A stretch of 64,000 nucleotides of DNA from PALSA-612 sp963776375 (lineage in GTDB: Bacteria > Actinomycetota > Thermoleophilia > Gaiellales > Gaiellaceae). Below, one piece after another: positions 1 through 8,437 of the stretch (position 1 is its first letter; each line of letters begins with the position of its first letter). The stretch spans positions 682,001 through 746,000 of the forward strand of contig CAVZMF010000002.1 of the NCBI GenBank assembly GCA_963776375.1, in the 5' to 3' direction. Both the position numbers and the translations under genes were made by a program. The notes below the pieces were generated by a model, which ran no database searches, was not told where the DNA came from, and worked only from the letters and a program-made list of their open reading frames with translations.

Positions 1-180
1 GTACTCGTTGGCCGGGTCGATGTTGGTCACGCTGTCGGTCGTGCCGTCGACGAGCGTGGTGGCCTTGGTCGAGTGCGTTCCCGTCGCGCGCGCGAGTGCA
101 ACGGACGCGGCAGCGGCAGAGACCACCACGACGAGGGCGGCCATGCCAACCAGCCGCCAGGTCACTCGGTTCGGACTCAT
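1..180 (-). CDS. Secreted protein, 5' part only (runs off the window)
   Basis: The first 60 codons of a minus-strand gene; its 3' end lies outside the window. The ATG at 180 follows a strong Shine-Dalgarno (GGGAGGT) on the minus strand. The N-terminus has a few charged residues and then a hydrophobic Val/Ala-rich stretch (about residues 10-30), a signal peptide or single membrane anchor. The visible mature part is Thr/Asp-rich and has no recognisable motif. Function unknown; the export call rests only on the hydrophobic segment. Confidence 0.6.
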   Translation of the reverse strand, partial: MSPNRVTWRLVGMAALVVVVSAAAASVALARATGTHSTKATTLVDGTTDSVTNIDPANEY

Positions 181-301
181 TGATCCACCTCCCTCGAAGG
201 GATTTGTGCATCCCTGGTTACGGGCGAGGCCCACGACCGGACAGGCATGATGGGCAGCCCTGTCACATCTGCCAGCGAGTATACGGCTGTGCATACGCCT
301 G

Positions 302-688
302 AGTCGCCGGTCAGCTGCGTGCGGCGCTCTCGCGGCGGTACTGCTCGCGACCGTTGTGGCGGCATGCGGCTCGACGGCGGGTCGATCGACGCCCACGGCG
401 ACGGTTACGGGTTGGTCCCAGCACGAGTGCGCCTACCAGGCAACTGCTCTCGCGGACGCAGCTCACCAGATCCTGCTCCACTACGGGCCGCAGTCCTCCT
501 ACCCGGCCGACGTCGGCTACTTCACCTTCCGGAACGGCTTCGTCGCCTTCCGAAGGCACGGCTGCCGTGCGGACCTGCTGGGCCGGTCGCTCACGCGAAG
601 GCTGACGCCGCGACAGCGGACCGAGCTGCTCTCGCACCTGCCCACGGCGCTGGCGCGGTCGGTTCGCCGCGTGCTCGCCGCCGACTAG
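302..688 (+). CDS. Putative small lipoprotein (start unresolved)
   Basis: An open frame ending at 688 encodes about 110-128 residues. Upstream of the first GTG (356) the same frame encodes an Ala/Leu/Val-rich segment ending in Val-Ala-Ala-Cys-Gly-Ser, a lipobox-like sequence. The gene therefore probably begins upstream of 356, since a start at 356 would remove the signal peptide. No ATG/GTG/TTG is in frame between the upstream stop and 356; a GTG at 289 lies in another frame, so a one-base indel may separate it from the rest. The mature part has two further Cys and no recognised domain. Function unknown. Confidence 0.5.
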   Translation, partial: SRRSAACGALAAVLLATVVAACGSTAGRSTPTATVTGWSQHECAYQATALADAAHQILLHYGPQSSYPADVGYFTFRNGFVAFRRHGCRADLLGRSLTRRLTPRQRTELLSHLPTALARSVRRVLAAD

Positions 689-706
689 CCCGACGGTGGT
701 CGCCGC

Positions 707-1384
707 TCAGCTCTGGGCGGTTCGCGCCGCGACCTTGCCGGCGAGCGACTGCAGCGCAGAGTCGGGCCAGCCCTTGTCGAGGGTGAGCACGCTCAGCGTC
801 GACAGCGTGCGACCATGCTGGAAGCCGAGGACGTGCGCCGTGAGGTGCGACGTCTGGCCGCCGGTGATGACGGTGACGACGATCCGGAAGCCCTTGCCGG
901 GCAGCGCGAGCCCCTTCATCGCGAACGGCTTCGTCTTGCTGGTCGCCACCGACCCGTTCGGCGCCTCGGCCACGAGCACCTGCGCGAGGCAGCGGCCGTA
1001 CCCGAGATCGGACACGCGGCTCGTCGCGAGGGCGGCCTGCGCCGGCGTTCGGAAGACGTAGGCGTCGGAGTCGACCAGGAAGGTGCCCGTGTCGACGTCG
1101 CGCTTGTACTCGGTGCCGACCCGCGCGTTCGCGGTCAGCTTGCCGAGGCTGTAGTGCTTGATCACGCACGTCGGGTTGGTCCGGCCGAAGTCGGTGGGGG
1201 CGCCCTGCCAGCCCGGTCCCTTTAGCTCGGCCTTCTTGGCAATGATCGTCGTGGCGCGCTTCTGGTCGGCCGGCCTGATGTCGACCTTCGGGTCGCCCGG
1301 CGCGGCGAGGGCCGCTGCTGCCGTGAGCACGGCGGCACAGAGACCGCCGGCGAGAACGAAGAGACGCGTCGTGACTCCTGTCAC
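707..1384 (-). CDS. Secreted protein of unknown function
   Basis: 225-residue protein with a clear signal peptide (hydrophobic core about residues 8-27, Ala-Leu-Ala-Ala cleavage region). The mature part has two Cys about 90 residues apart and a pattern resembling small exported lipid- or substrate-binding proteins, but I do not recognise the family. The GTG start at 1384 is chosen because a -10-like TATCTT lies exactly 6 nt before it, implying a leaderless transcript. Independent of its neighbours. Confidence 0.65.
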   Translation of the reverse strand: MTGVTTRLFVLAGGLCAAVLTAAAALAAPGDPKVDIRPADQKRATTIIAKKAELKGPGWQGAPTDFGRTNPTCVIKHYSLGKLTANARVGTEYKRDVDTGTFLVDSDAYVFRTPAQAALATSRVSDLGYGRCLAQVLVAEAPNGSVATSKTKPFAMKGLALPGKGFRIVVTVITGGQTSHLTAHVLGFQHGRTLSTLSVLTLDKGWPDSALQSLAGKVAARTAQS

Positions 1385-1390
1385 GGACCC

Positions 1391-1396
1391 AAGATA
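1391..1396 (-). promoter_or_regulatory. -10 box (TATCTT), leaderless start for 707-1384
   Basis: TATCTT on the minus strand, 6 nt before the GTG at 1384, so transcription is expected to begin at the start codon. Confidence 0.5.
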
Positions 1397-1418
1397 GCCG
1401 AGTGCCCCGGAGCCGGTG

Positions 1419-1871
1419 TCAGCGAACCAGCTTGCCCGTGCCTGCGACCACGAGCCACGTTCCGCCGTACTCGGCCACGTCCTGGCAGAGGATCGCGCCG
1501 GGCCTCGTGTCGCCGCGGTAGTAGTACAACGGCCGTCCGGCGAAGGTGACCTGCAGCTTGCCGTCGCGCCGTTTCGTCGTGCCGAGGAGCGACTGCTCCA
1601 GGCCGGGGCCGAGAGAGCGCTTGGCCTCGAGGACATACGGCGGCCAGGAGGCCGCGCAGTCCCCGTAGCACGTGCTCTTGCCGCCGACCCGATCGCGCGT
1701 GAAAGCGTAGAGAACGAAGCCGCGGCCGTCGAAGAGCACCTTGCCGAAGCGGGAGCTCTTGACCTGGAGTATCGGCGTGGCCTTGTGCGAGGTGGACATC
1801 GCCGCCGGCGCCGTGGCGCCGGCAGCGAGCGCGGCCACGGCGAGCGCGAGCACGAGCGGTCGACGGGTCAT
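1419..1871 (-). CDS. Exported COG4315-type repeat protein
   Basis: 150-residue protein with an N-terminal signal peptide (hydrophobic residues about 5-24). The mature part has two copies of the pattern typical of the secreted repeat family COG4315/PF03640: a Gly-Arg-Gly-Phe-Val-Leu-Tyr-Ala-Phe segment followed by Cys-Tyr-Gly-Asp-Cys-Ala-Ala-Ser-Trp-Pro-Pro, and later Gly-Arg-Pro-Leu-Tyr-Tyr-Tyr. No lipobox Cys is seen at the signal-peptide end, so it may be soluble outside the cell. The biochemical role of the family is not established. A purine-rich AAGG lies close to the ATG. Confidence 0.8.
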   Translation of the reverse strand: MTRRPLVLALAVAALAAGATAPAAMSTSHKATPILQVKSSRFGKVLFDGRGFVLYAFTRDRVGGKSTCYGDCAASWPPYVLEAKRSLGPGLEQSLLGTTKRRDGKLQVTFAGRPLYYYRGDTRPGAILCQDVAEYGGTWLVVAGTGKLVR

Positions 1872-1929
1872 GCGCCTTCAGTCCCGCCAGGCCGTGAGGC
1901 GTTACGGCGCCGTGTGCTAGAGAACGCCT

Positions 1930-2409
1930 GTGCGAGCCGTCGTGCAGCGAGTCGCCAGGGCGCGGGTGCTCGTCGACGGGGCCGTCGTGGGCGAGATCGG
2001 GCCCGGTCTCTGCGTCCTCCTGGGCGTGGCGCAGACCGACGACGAGCCCGTCGCCGAGCGCCTCTCCGGCCGGGTCGCGCGCCTGCGAGTGTTCGACAAC
2101 GACGCCGGCAAGTTCGACCTGAGCCTCATGGACATCGGCGGGGCCGCGCTCGTCGTCAGCCAGTTCACGCTGATCGCGGACTACAAGAGTCAGAAGGGAA
2201 CCGCACCGGCCAAGCTGCTTCCAGGCTGGCGAGGAACCCGCCCGAGCTTCACGGGAGCCGCACGACCCGAACGCGCCGAGCCGCTCTACGAGCACTTCTG
2301 CCAGACACTCCGCGATCTCGGCGTGCACGTCGAGACGGGTGCATTCGGCGCGCGGATGGCCGTCGAGGTCGTCAACGACGGCCCCGTCACGCTCGTACTC
2401 GACACGTAG
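1930..2409 (+). CDS. dtd: D-aminoacyl-tRNA deacylase
   Basis: Hydrolyses D-amino acids (and Gly) mischarged on tRNA. Length 159 is slightly longer than the usual ~145-150. Visible family motifs: N-terminal Met-Arg-Ala-Val-Val-Gln-Arg-Val, Ser-Gln-Phe-Thr-Leu (about residue 77), the Gly-Thr-Arg-Pro-Ser-Phe region, and C-terminal Asn-Asp-Gly-Pro-Val-Thr corresponding to the Gly-cis-Pro selectivity motif. The GTG start at 1930 lies 6 nt after a TAGAGA hexamer, a weak match to the leaderless promoter pattern seen elsewhere here. Confidence 0.95.
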   Translation: MRAVVQRVARARVLVDGAVVGEIGPGLCVLLGVAQTDDEPVAERLSGRVARLRVFDNDAGKFDLSLMDIGGAALVVSQFTLIADYKSQKGTAPAKLLPGWRGTRPSFTGAARPERAEPLYEHFCQTLRDLGVHVETGAFGARMAVEVVNDGPVTLVLDT

Positions 2410-2462
2410 CGCCGACCACCCTCGGTGGCTGCCTCGACGGCAGCCCTCACGCGACAACTCTG

Positions 2463-3332
2463 TCAGCTCAGCGCGAGCAGCCAGTCCACGAGCTTCTGCT
2501 CGTAGTCGGGCGAGAGCGTGTCGTCGGGCAGGCAGAGCTCGTGCGAGGCCTCGGGGACGACGACGATCTCCACCGCCTCGCCCCGCGCCGCGCGCCAGGC
2601 GTCGACGCTCGGCTGGACCGGCGTCCAGGCGTCGTCCTCGCCGTAGAACATCAGCGCCGGGACGTTCACCTTGGCGAAGATCGGCCGCGGGTCGAAGTCC
2701 ATCTCCTCGATCCACAGGCGACGGCCCTCGGCGTCGAGCGGCACCGGCGGCAGGAAGGCGAGCAGCCACCACGGCTCCTCCATCGCCCTGGTCAGCTCGG
2801 CCGCCAGCTCCTCCTCACGGCCGTCGGCGTACCCGTGCACGTGCGCCTCGTAGAACCGCCGCAGCGCCAGCACGCGCTGCACGACCGCGCTGCCGTAGCG
2901 CGCCCGCTCGAGCTGCTGAGCGACCGCGTACATCATCTGCTCCGACGGCGTCACGCCGGTCGACGCGATGCCGACGACGAAGGCGACCCGGCTCGACTGC
3001 GAGGCCGCGAGCGGCGCGATCCACCCGCCCTGGCTGACGCCCCACAGCCCGACGCGAGGCACGTCGAGCGCCTCGCACACCGCCAGCGCGTCCGCGGCCT
3101 GCACCTCGAAGCGGCCGCGCGACGCATCGCCCGTCGACTCGCCCTCTCCGCGGCGGTCGAACGTGACCACGCCGATGCCGACCTCGGGGAGCAACTCGTG
3201 CAGGTTCCGGTACAGGAAGTAGTCCCGGGTTCCCATGCCCGCCCCGTGCAGGGCGACGAGCGCGGTCCCGCCGCCCGGCGAATACGTGGCCGCGAGCGAC
3301 ACCCCGTCGTGACGGATCACGAGCTCCTCCAC
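2463..3332 (-). CDS. Alpha/beta hydrolase (dienelactone hydrolase-like)
   Basis: 289 residues with the alpha/beta hydrolase plan: oxyanion-hole HGAG near residue 35, Phe-Asp-Arg-Arg-Gly, nucleophile elbow Gly-Val-Ser-Gln-Gly-Gly (about residue 100), a helical lid with several Trp/Pro, then a Gly-Glu-Asp-Asp acid region and a C-terminal Ser-His-Glu histidine. Substrate unknown; short-chain esters or peptides are possible. The GTG at 3332 is preceded by TAGGAT at 7 nt. Divergent from the rimP operon, with about 100 bp between the two starts. Confidence 0.85.
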   Translation of the reverse strand: MEELVIRHDGVSLAATYSPGGGTALVALHGAGMGTRDYFLYRNLHELLPEVGIGVVTFDRRGEGESTGDASRGRFEVQAADALAVCEALDVPRVGLWGVSQGGWIAPLAASQSSRVAFVVGIASTGVTPSEQMMYAVAQQLERARYGSAVVQRVLALRRFYEAHVHGYADGREEELAAELTRAMEEPWWLLAFLPPVPLDAEGRRLWIEEMDFDPRPIFAKVNVPALMFYGEDDAWTPVQPSVDAWRAARGEAVEIVVVPEASHELCLPDDTLSPDYEQKLVDWLLALS

Positions 3333-3339
3333 GGCTTGA

Positions 3340-3345
3340 ATCCTA
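3340..3345 (-). promoter_or_regulatory. -10 box (TAGGAT) for the alpha/beta hydrolase
   Basis: TAGGAT on the minus strand, 7 nt upstream of the GTG at 3332. Confidence 0.5.
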
Positions 3346-3396
3346 GGGCTCGCCTGCGCTGCTATCCTGCAAACACCACATTTCACCGGCTTGGCG

Positions 3397-3419
3397 AAAT
3401 GGGCGCACGGCGCCCATTT
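3397..3419 (+). terminator. Hairpin plus T-run in the rimP-nusA leader
   Basis: Perfect 10-bp stem (3397-3406 with 3410-3419) with a 3-nt loop, ending in an uninterrupted T run to 3423. This is the shape of an intrinsic terminator, placed 14 nt before the rimP start and downstream of a possible -10 (TATCCT, 3363-3368). It probably attenuates the operon rather than ending another gene, because the nearest upstream gene is divergent. Confidence 0.75.
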
Positions 3420-3436
3420 TTTTCGGAGAAGGACAG

Positions 3437-3884
3437 ATGGCAACCGGCTACGAGAAGGAGCAAGAACTGACGAGAGAGGTCGCAGGAACGGTCGAACGGC
3501 AGATCCCGGGAGTCGAGGTGCTCGCGGTCGAGCTGCTGTCCCCGACGCGCTTCTGCGTCTTCATCGACCATCCGCAGGGGGTGGACCACGCGCTGTGCGC
3601 GCGGGTCACCGACCTCCTGCGCTCCTACCTGAACCAGTACACGGTCGACGTCTCCTCGCCCGGCATCGAGCGCCCGCTCCGCAAGCAGGCCCATTTCCGG
3701 AACGCGGTCGGCCGGAAGGTCGACCGTCCGTACCGACCACGAGCTGGCCGGCAGGAAGCGCTTCCGCGGCACCGTGGCCGACGCCGGCAACGACGCCCTG
3801 GCGCTCGAAGTGGCAGGCGGCGAGCGCGTCTCCATCCCGTACGCGGCGATCGTGCGGGGGAACCTGATCGACGAGGTGAACTGA
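3437..3884 (+). CDS. rimP: Ribosome maturation factor RimP (frame-shifted)
   Basis: Needed for 30S subunit maturation. ATG at 3437 with the ribosome-binding site GGAGAAGGA. The N-terminal domain reads normally to about 3720 (Ser-Pro-Gly-Ile-Glu-Arg-Pro-Leu family motif at about residue 74). The C-terminal SH3-like part (Arg-Phe-Arg-Gly-Thr-Val, then the Tyr-Ala-Ala-Ile segment) continues one frame over and stops at 3884. Total length is 3n+1, so one inserted base near 3723 explains it. First gene of the translation operon; 2 nt separate it from nusA. Confidence 0.9.
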
Positions 3885-3886
3885 CG

Positions 3887-5333
3887 ATGAGCCGAGAGAT
3901 CATCGAAGCCGTCCGCACGATCGAGCGCGAGAAGGGCATCGAAGAGGACATGCTGATCCAGGCGCTCGAGGACGCGCTCCTCGCCGCCTACAAGAAGACG
4001 CCGGGCGCCACCCGGCACGCGACCGTCGAGCTCGACGACGAGACCGGCGACTTCCGCGTGTTCTCGATCGAGCTGCCGGCCGACCTCGAGGAGCGGCTGC
4101 TCGAGGAGGCCCGAGAGCGCGCCATACGACGAGCTCGAGGCGCTCGAGGTGGAGACGGGGGAGAAGTCCCACGTGCTCGTCTCGGACGACGACCTCGACC
4201 TCGACTGGTCCGACGTCCCCGAGGAGCAGATCACGCGCGAGGACGTCACACCGGAGAACTTCGGGCGCATCGCGGCGCAGACGGCGAAGCAGGTGATCCT
4301 GCAGCGCATCCGCGAGGCCGAGCGCGAGATGATGTACGAGGAGTACAAGGACCGCCAGGGCGAGGTCGTCACCGGCATCGTCCAGCAAGCCGGCGACCGC
4401 AACAACGTGCTCATCGACCTCGGCAAGGTCGAGGCGCTCCTGCCGCGCTCGGAACAGGTCGACGGCGAGCGCTACGAGCAGGGCAGCCGCATCAAGGCCG
4501 TCATCACCGAGGTGCGCTCGGGCACGAAGGGGCCGCAGGTGATCCTGTCGCGCCGCGACCCGGAGCTGATCCGGACGCTGTTCGAGCTCGAGGTGCCGGA
4601 GATCGCCGACGGATTGGTCGAGATCAAGGCCGTCGCCCGCGAGCCCGGCTACCGCGCCAAGATCGCCGTCGAGTCGCACGCCCAGGGCGTCGACCCGGTC
4701 GGCGCCTGCGTCGGCCCCCGGGGCTCGCGCGTCCGCATGGTCGTGTCCGAGCTCCGCGGAGAGAAGATCGACATCATCCCCTGGAACACGGAGCCGGCGC
4801 GCTTCGTGGCCAAGGCGCTGTCGCCGGCGCGCGTGCGCGAGGTCTACATCGACGACGACTCCCGCGACGCAACCGTGATCGTCCCCGACGACCAGCTCGC
4901 GCTCGCGATCGGCAAGGAGGGGCTGAACGCCCGCCTCGCCGCCCGCCTGACCGGCTGGAAGGTCGACATCAAGTCCGACACCGAGTTCGCGCAGGAGGAG
5001 GCCGACGCGGCCTTCGGCGGCGAGGACAGCGAGGAGTTCACCGGCCGCTGCGCCGCGATCCTCTCGAACGGCAAGCGCTGCCCGAACACGGCGCTTCCGG
5101 GCTCGCGTTTCTGCGGCGTTCAGGCCCACCAGGAGCTCGCCGCCCGCGAGGCGGCCGGCGAGGACATGACCGGCAGCGTCGTGCAGGTGGGCAGCGCCGA
5201 TGACGACGAGCCCGAGACCGCTGCCGAGGAAGGCGCCGACGAGGCGCTCGCCGCGGAGCCGGCCGCGGCCGTGGTCGACGCCGGGCCTCGGTCAGAGCCG
5301 GGGAGCGGGGAGGAGTCCTCTTCGGCCGCGTAG
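3887..5333 (+). CDS. nusA: Transcription factor NusA with C-terminal Cys/His tail (frame-shifted)
   Basis: Binds RNA polymerase and modulates pausing, termination and antitermination. The N-terminal domain (about 1-120) contains one extra base near 4123; the rest reads as S1 (Gly-Glu-Val-Val-Thr-Gly-Ile-Val), KH1 (Gly-Ala-Cys-Val-Gly-Pro-Arg-Gly-Ser) and KH2 (Ala-Ile-Gly-Lys-Glu-Gly-Leu-Asn). After KH2 there is an extra module, Cys-x9-Cys-x10-Cys-x4-His, at about residues 385-412, then a long acidic Ala/Glu tail. Typical actinobacterial NusA ends after KH2 or a short acidic tail, so the knuckle is unusual. Repaired length about 481 residues. Confidence 0.93.
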
Positions 5334-5341
5334 ACCACACC

Positions 5342-5591
5342 GCGACGGAGCGGCACATCCCCATCCGCACCTGCGCGGGCTGCGGACGGCGAGCGCCGAA
5401 GGGGGAGCTCGTCCGGCTCGTTGCCCGGGACGGCGTGCTCGTCGAAGGCAGGGCGCGGCGCGCCCGGCCGCGGCGTCTACACGTGCCGCCGCCTCAGCTG
5501 CTTCGAGCGGGCGGCCGCCCGCAGAGCCTTCGCGCGAACGCTCAAGACCTCCGTCCGCCTCGATCCGGCGTTGAAACGCCTTTACAATTGA
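5342..5591 (+). CDS. ylxR: YlxR-family RNA-binding protein (frame-shifted)
   Basis: Small nucleic-acid-binding protein found between nusA and infB in many Gram-positive bacteria. Visible: Arg-Thr-Cys-Ala-Gly-Cys-Gly-Arg-Arg (5366-5392), Glu-Leu-Val-Arg-Leu-Val, then, one frame over, Gly-Arg-Gly-Val-Tyr-Thr-Cys-Arg and Cys-Phe-Glu-Arg-Ala, ending at 5591. The frame change lies between about 5451 and 5475 and fits one inserted base. No ATG/GTG/TTG is in frame near the beginning, so the start given is approximate and a second indel or overlap into nusA is possible. Confidence 0.8.
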
Positions 5592-5602
5592 CCTGGAGCT
5601 AG

Positions 5603-7558
5603 ATGGCAGAACGTCCGAACAGACCGATTCGCCCCCGCGGCCACGGTGCCGGGGGACGCAAGCGCCGCGTCGTGATCGACACGGGCGCCGGCCGCCCGCG
5701 CCCTGACGCGCGCCAGGCCCGCGACCGCACGCCTCGCGAGCCGAAGACCGACCAGCAGGCCGCCGCGCCGACCGGACCCGCCGCCGTGGAGTCGGGCGTC
5801 ACCGTCCAGAACTTCTCGCAGGCGCTCGGCGTCCCGATGGGCGAGCTGATCAAGATCCTGATGGGCCTCGGCCAGATGCGCACGGCCACGCAGTCCCTGA
5901 CCGACGACGAGGTCGAGCTGATCGCCGCCGAGCTCAAGCGCGAGGTGACGATCAAGCACGTCGGCGAAGAGGACGAGGAGCCGGAGACGTTCGAGGATCC
6001 CGAGGAGGCGCTGCGCCCGAGGCCGCCGGTGGTCACGATCATGGGCCACGTCGACCACGGCAAGACCACGCTCCTGGACGCGATCCGCGAGACGTCGGTC
6101 GCCGCCTCGGAAGCAGGCGGGATCACGCAGCACATCGGCGCCTACCAGGTCGACCACGACGGCCGCAAGATCACGTTCCTCGACACGCCGGGCCACGAGG
6201 CGTTCACGGCCATGCGCGCCCGCGGCGCCAACGTCACCGACCTGGCCGTGCTCGTCGTGGCTGCCGACGACGGCGTCATGCCGCAGACCCAGGAGTCGAT
6301 CTCCCACGCGCGCGCGGCCGAGGTGCCGATCGTCGTCGCGATCAACAAGATCGACCTGCCGAACTCGAATCCCGACCGGGTCAAGAGCGAGCTGGCCGCC
6401 GACGGGCTGCAGCCCGAGGACTGGGGCGGGACGACGCAGTTCTCCGAGGTGTCGGCGAAGCAGAAGCAGAACCTCGTCGACCTGCTCGAGAAGGTGCTCC
6501 TGGTCGCGGACGCCGAGCTCGACCTGCGCGCCAACCCCAGCGCCGAGGCCTCCGGCCCGATCATCGAGTCGCGCCTCGACGTCGGTCGCGGCTCGGTGGC
6601 GACGATGCTCGTCCACCGCGGCACGCTCAAGGTCGGGGACGCGATCGTCGCCGGCAACGCCTTCGGCCGCGTCCGGGGCCTGTTCAACTACCGCGGCGAG
6701 AAGGTCAAGGAGGCCAGGCCGGGCGAGCCGGTCGAGATCATCGGCTTCGACACGCCGCCGCTCGCCGGCGAGAACGCCCGGGTCGTCGAGAACGAGCGTC
6801 AGGCGCGTCACCTGGCCCAGCTCCGCCAGGAGCGGCTGCGCCGCGAGCAGCTCGCCTCGCGCCCCGGCGGGATCACGCTCGAGAGCCTGTTCGAGCAGAT
6901 GGAGGAGGGCCAGGTCCAGGAGCTCCGCCTCGTGGTCAAGGCCGACGTCCAGGGCTCGGTCGAGGCCGCCGTCGGCGAGGTCGAGAAGATCCAGCACGCC
7001 GAGGTGCGCGTCCGCGTCATCCACTCGGGCGTCGGCGGGATCACCGAGAGCGACGTCAACCTCGCCGCCGCGTCGAGCGCGCTGATCGTCGGCTTCAACG
7101 TCCGCCCGAGCCAGGAGGCGCGCGCGCTGGCCGAGCGAGAGGGCGTCGAGATCCGCACCTACCGCGTCATCTACAAGCTCACCGAGGACATCGAGCACGC
7201 CCTCGTCGGCATGCTGCGCCCGGTCAGCGAGGAGGTCGCGCTCGGCGAGGCCGAGGTGCGCGCGCTGATCCGGATTTCCCGGTTCGGCACGATCGCCGGC
7301 TCGTACATCACGCACGGAACGATCCGCCGCGGTGCCCGCGCCCGCATCGTCCGTGACGGGGCCGTCGTCTACGAGACCACGATCGACTCGCTGAAGCGGT
7401 TCAAGGAGGACGTGCGCGAAGTCACCGAAGGCTTCGAGTGCGGCATCCACCTGGAGGGCTTCGACGACGTCAAGGAGGGCGACGTCATCGAGGCGTACGA
7501 GGTGCGCCAGGTCGAGCGCACTGCGCTGGACGAGTCGGCGACGCCAGCCGCGTCGTAG
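5603..7558 (+). CDS. infB: Translation initiation factor IF-2
   Basis: GTPase that places initiator tRNA on the 30S subunit and promotes subunit joining. 651 residues, short for the family because the N-terminal basic region is only about 60 residues and is followed by a single IF2-N helical domain. The G domain starts near residue 148 with Gly-His-Val-Asp-His-Gly-Lys-Thr, then Asp-Thr-Pro-Gly-His-Glu and Asn-Lys-Ile-Asp; domains II-IV follow intact. ATG 12 nt after ylxR; AGGA-like sequences overlap the intergenic gap. No frame defects. Confidence 0.97.
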   Translation: MAERPNRPIRPRGHGAGGRKRRVVIDTGAGRPRPDARQARDRTPREPKTDQQAAAPTGPAAVESGVTVQNFSQALGVPMGELIKILMGLGQMRTATQSLTDDEVELIAAELKREVTIKHVGEEDEEPETFEDPEEALRPRPPVVTIMGHVDHGKTTLLDAIRETSVAASEAGGITQHIGAYQVDHDGRKITFLDTPGHEAFTAMRARGANVTDLAVLVVAADDGVMPQTQESISHARAAEVPIVVAINKIDLPNSNPDRVKSELAADGLQPEDWGGTTQFSEVSAKQKQNLVDLLEKVLLVADAELDLRANPSAEASGPIIESRLDVGRGSVATMLVHRGTLKVGDAIVAGNAFGRVRGLFNYRGEKVKEARPGEPVEIIGFDTPPLAGENARVVENERQARHLAQLRQERLRREQLASRPGGITLESLFEQMEEGQVQELRLVVKADVQGSVEAAVGEVEKIQHAEVRVRVIHSGVGGITESDVNLAAASSALIVGFNVRPSQEARALAEREGVEIRTYRVIYKLTEDIEHALVGMLRPVSEEVALGEAEVRALIRISRFGTIAGSYITHGTIRRGARARIVRDGAVVYETTIDSLKRFKEDVREVTEGFECGIHLEGFDDVKEGDVIEAYEVRQVERTALDESATPAAS

Positions 7559-7566
7559 GCGCGCAC

Positions 7567-7588
7567 CCCCACCCAATCGAGGGTGGGG
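7567..7588 (+). terminator. GC-rich hairpin after infB
   Basis: 8-bp perfect stem (7567-7574 with 7581-7588) and 6-nt loop, 9 nt after the infB stop, with no T run. It may be a weak terminator or a 3'-end processing structure. The roughly 210 nt between infB and the DUF503 gene hold nothing else I can identify. Confidence 0.4.
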
Positions 7589-7767
7589 TACCACCCTCCA
7601 CCCTCGTGCTCGACGATATCGCGTCCCGGCGCACGCGTCTGGAACGCGTCCGTGACTTTCGCGCGCACTTGTGTGACTTTTCCGCGCATCTCCTCCGGCG
7701 TCCGAGCGCACCCGATGACCCCGCCCGCCCCGCCGACCTCCCGCATCGAGTTCGCTTGAATAGCTGC

Positions 7768-8067
7768 GTGAGCTCGGGCTACGTCGGCATCCTCGCGGTC
7801 GAGCTGCACTTCCCCGAGGCGGGCTCCCTGAAGGGCAAGCGCAAGTACGTGAAGTCGGCCAAGGCGCAGCTGCAGCAGCGCTTCGGCGCCTCGGTGGCCG
7901 AGGTCGACCACCACGACCTCTGGCAGCGGGCCCGCCTGACCATCGCCTGCGTCGCACGCGGCCACAGCGAGCTGCAGCAGCTCCTGGACGGAGCCGAGCG
8001 CTACCTCTCGGGCCAGGAGTGGGAGCTGGTCAGGGTGGAGAGGGAGATGGTCAGCCTTGACGACTGA
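7768..8067 (+). CDS. DUF503 (YlxP-like) protein
   Basis: 99 residues, the usual length of the DUF503 family, which sits between infB and rbfA in many Firmicutes and Actinobacteria. Visible features: N-terminal Gly-Ile-Leu-Ala-Val-Glu-Leu-His-Phe-Pro, Ser-Leu-Lys-Gly-Lys-Arg-Lys, and a C-terminal helix. The GTG at 7768 is chosen because it gives the family length. The molecular role is not established; context suggests 30S biogenesis. Confidence 0.85.
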   Translation: MSSGYVGILAVELHFPEAGSLKGKRKYVKSAKAQLQQRFGASVAEVDHHDLWQRARLTIACVARGHSELQQLLDGAERYLSGQEWELVRVEREMVSLDD

Positions 8068-8437
8068 GCGCATGCGACGGGTGAACGAGTCGATCCGGCA
8101 GGTGCTCTCCGAGGCTCTGCCGGGCCTCAAGGACCCGCGGATCGGCTTCGTGACGGTCACCGGCGTGGCCACGTCGACCGACCTCCGCAGCGCCACCGTC
8201 TACGTCAGCGTGCTCGGCGGCGCGCGCAAGCGCGACGCGACGCTGCGCGGCCTCACCGCGGCGCACGGCGTCCTCCAGGCGGCGATCGCGCACGAACTCA
8301 AGCTGAAGCGGACCCCCCAGCTCGCCTTCGAATACGATCCGTCCGTCGAGCGGGGGGTGCGGATGACGAAGCTGATCGACGACCTCGCTCCCGGGCCCGA
8401 GCACTCCGACGACGATGACCACGCCGCCGACAACTGA
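8057..8437 (+). CDS. rbfA: 30S ribosome-binding factor RbfA
   Basis: Late 30S assembly and cold-adaptation factor with a KH-like fold. The core Arg-Arg-Val-Asn-Glu-Ser-Ile-Arg, Asp-Pro-Arg-Ile-Gly-Phe-Val-Thr-Val-Thr and the Ala-Thr-Val-Tyr-Val-Ser segment are visible. A TTG at 8057 overlaps the DUF503 stop by 11 nt; an ATG at 8072 is the alternative and starts exactly at the family core. The tail is acidic/His-rich. Translationally coupled to its neighbours. Confidence 0.93.
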   Translation: MTTERMRRVNESIRQVLSEALPGLKDPRIGFVTVTGVATSTDLRSATVYVSVLGGARKRDATLRGLTAAHGVLQAAIAHELKLKRTPQLAFEYDPSVERGVRMTKLIDDLAPGPEHSDDDDHAADN

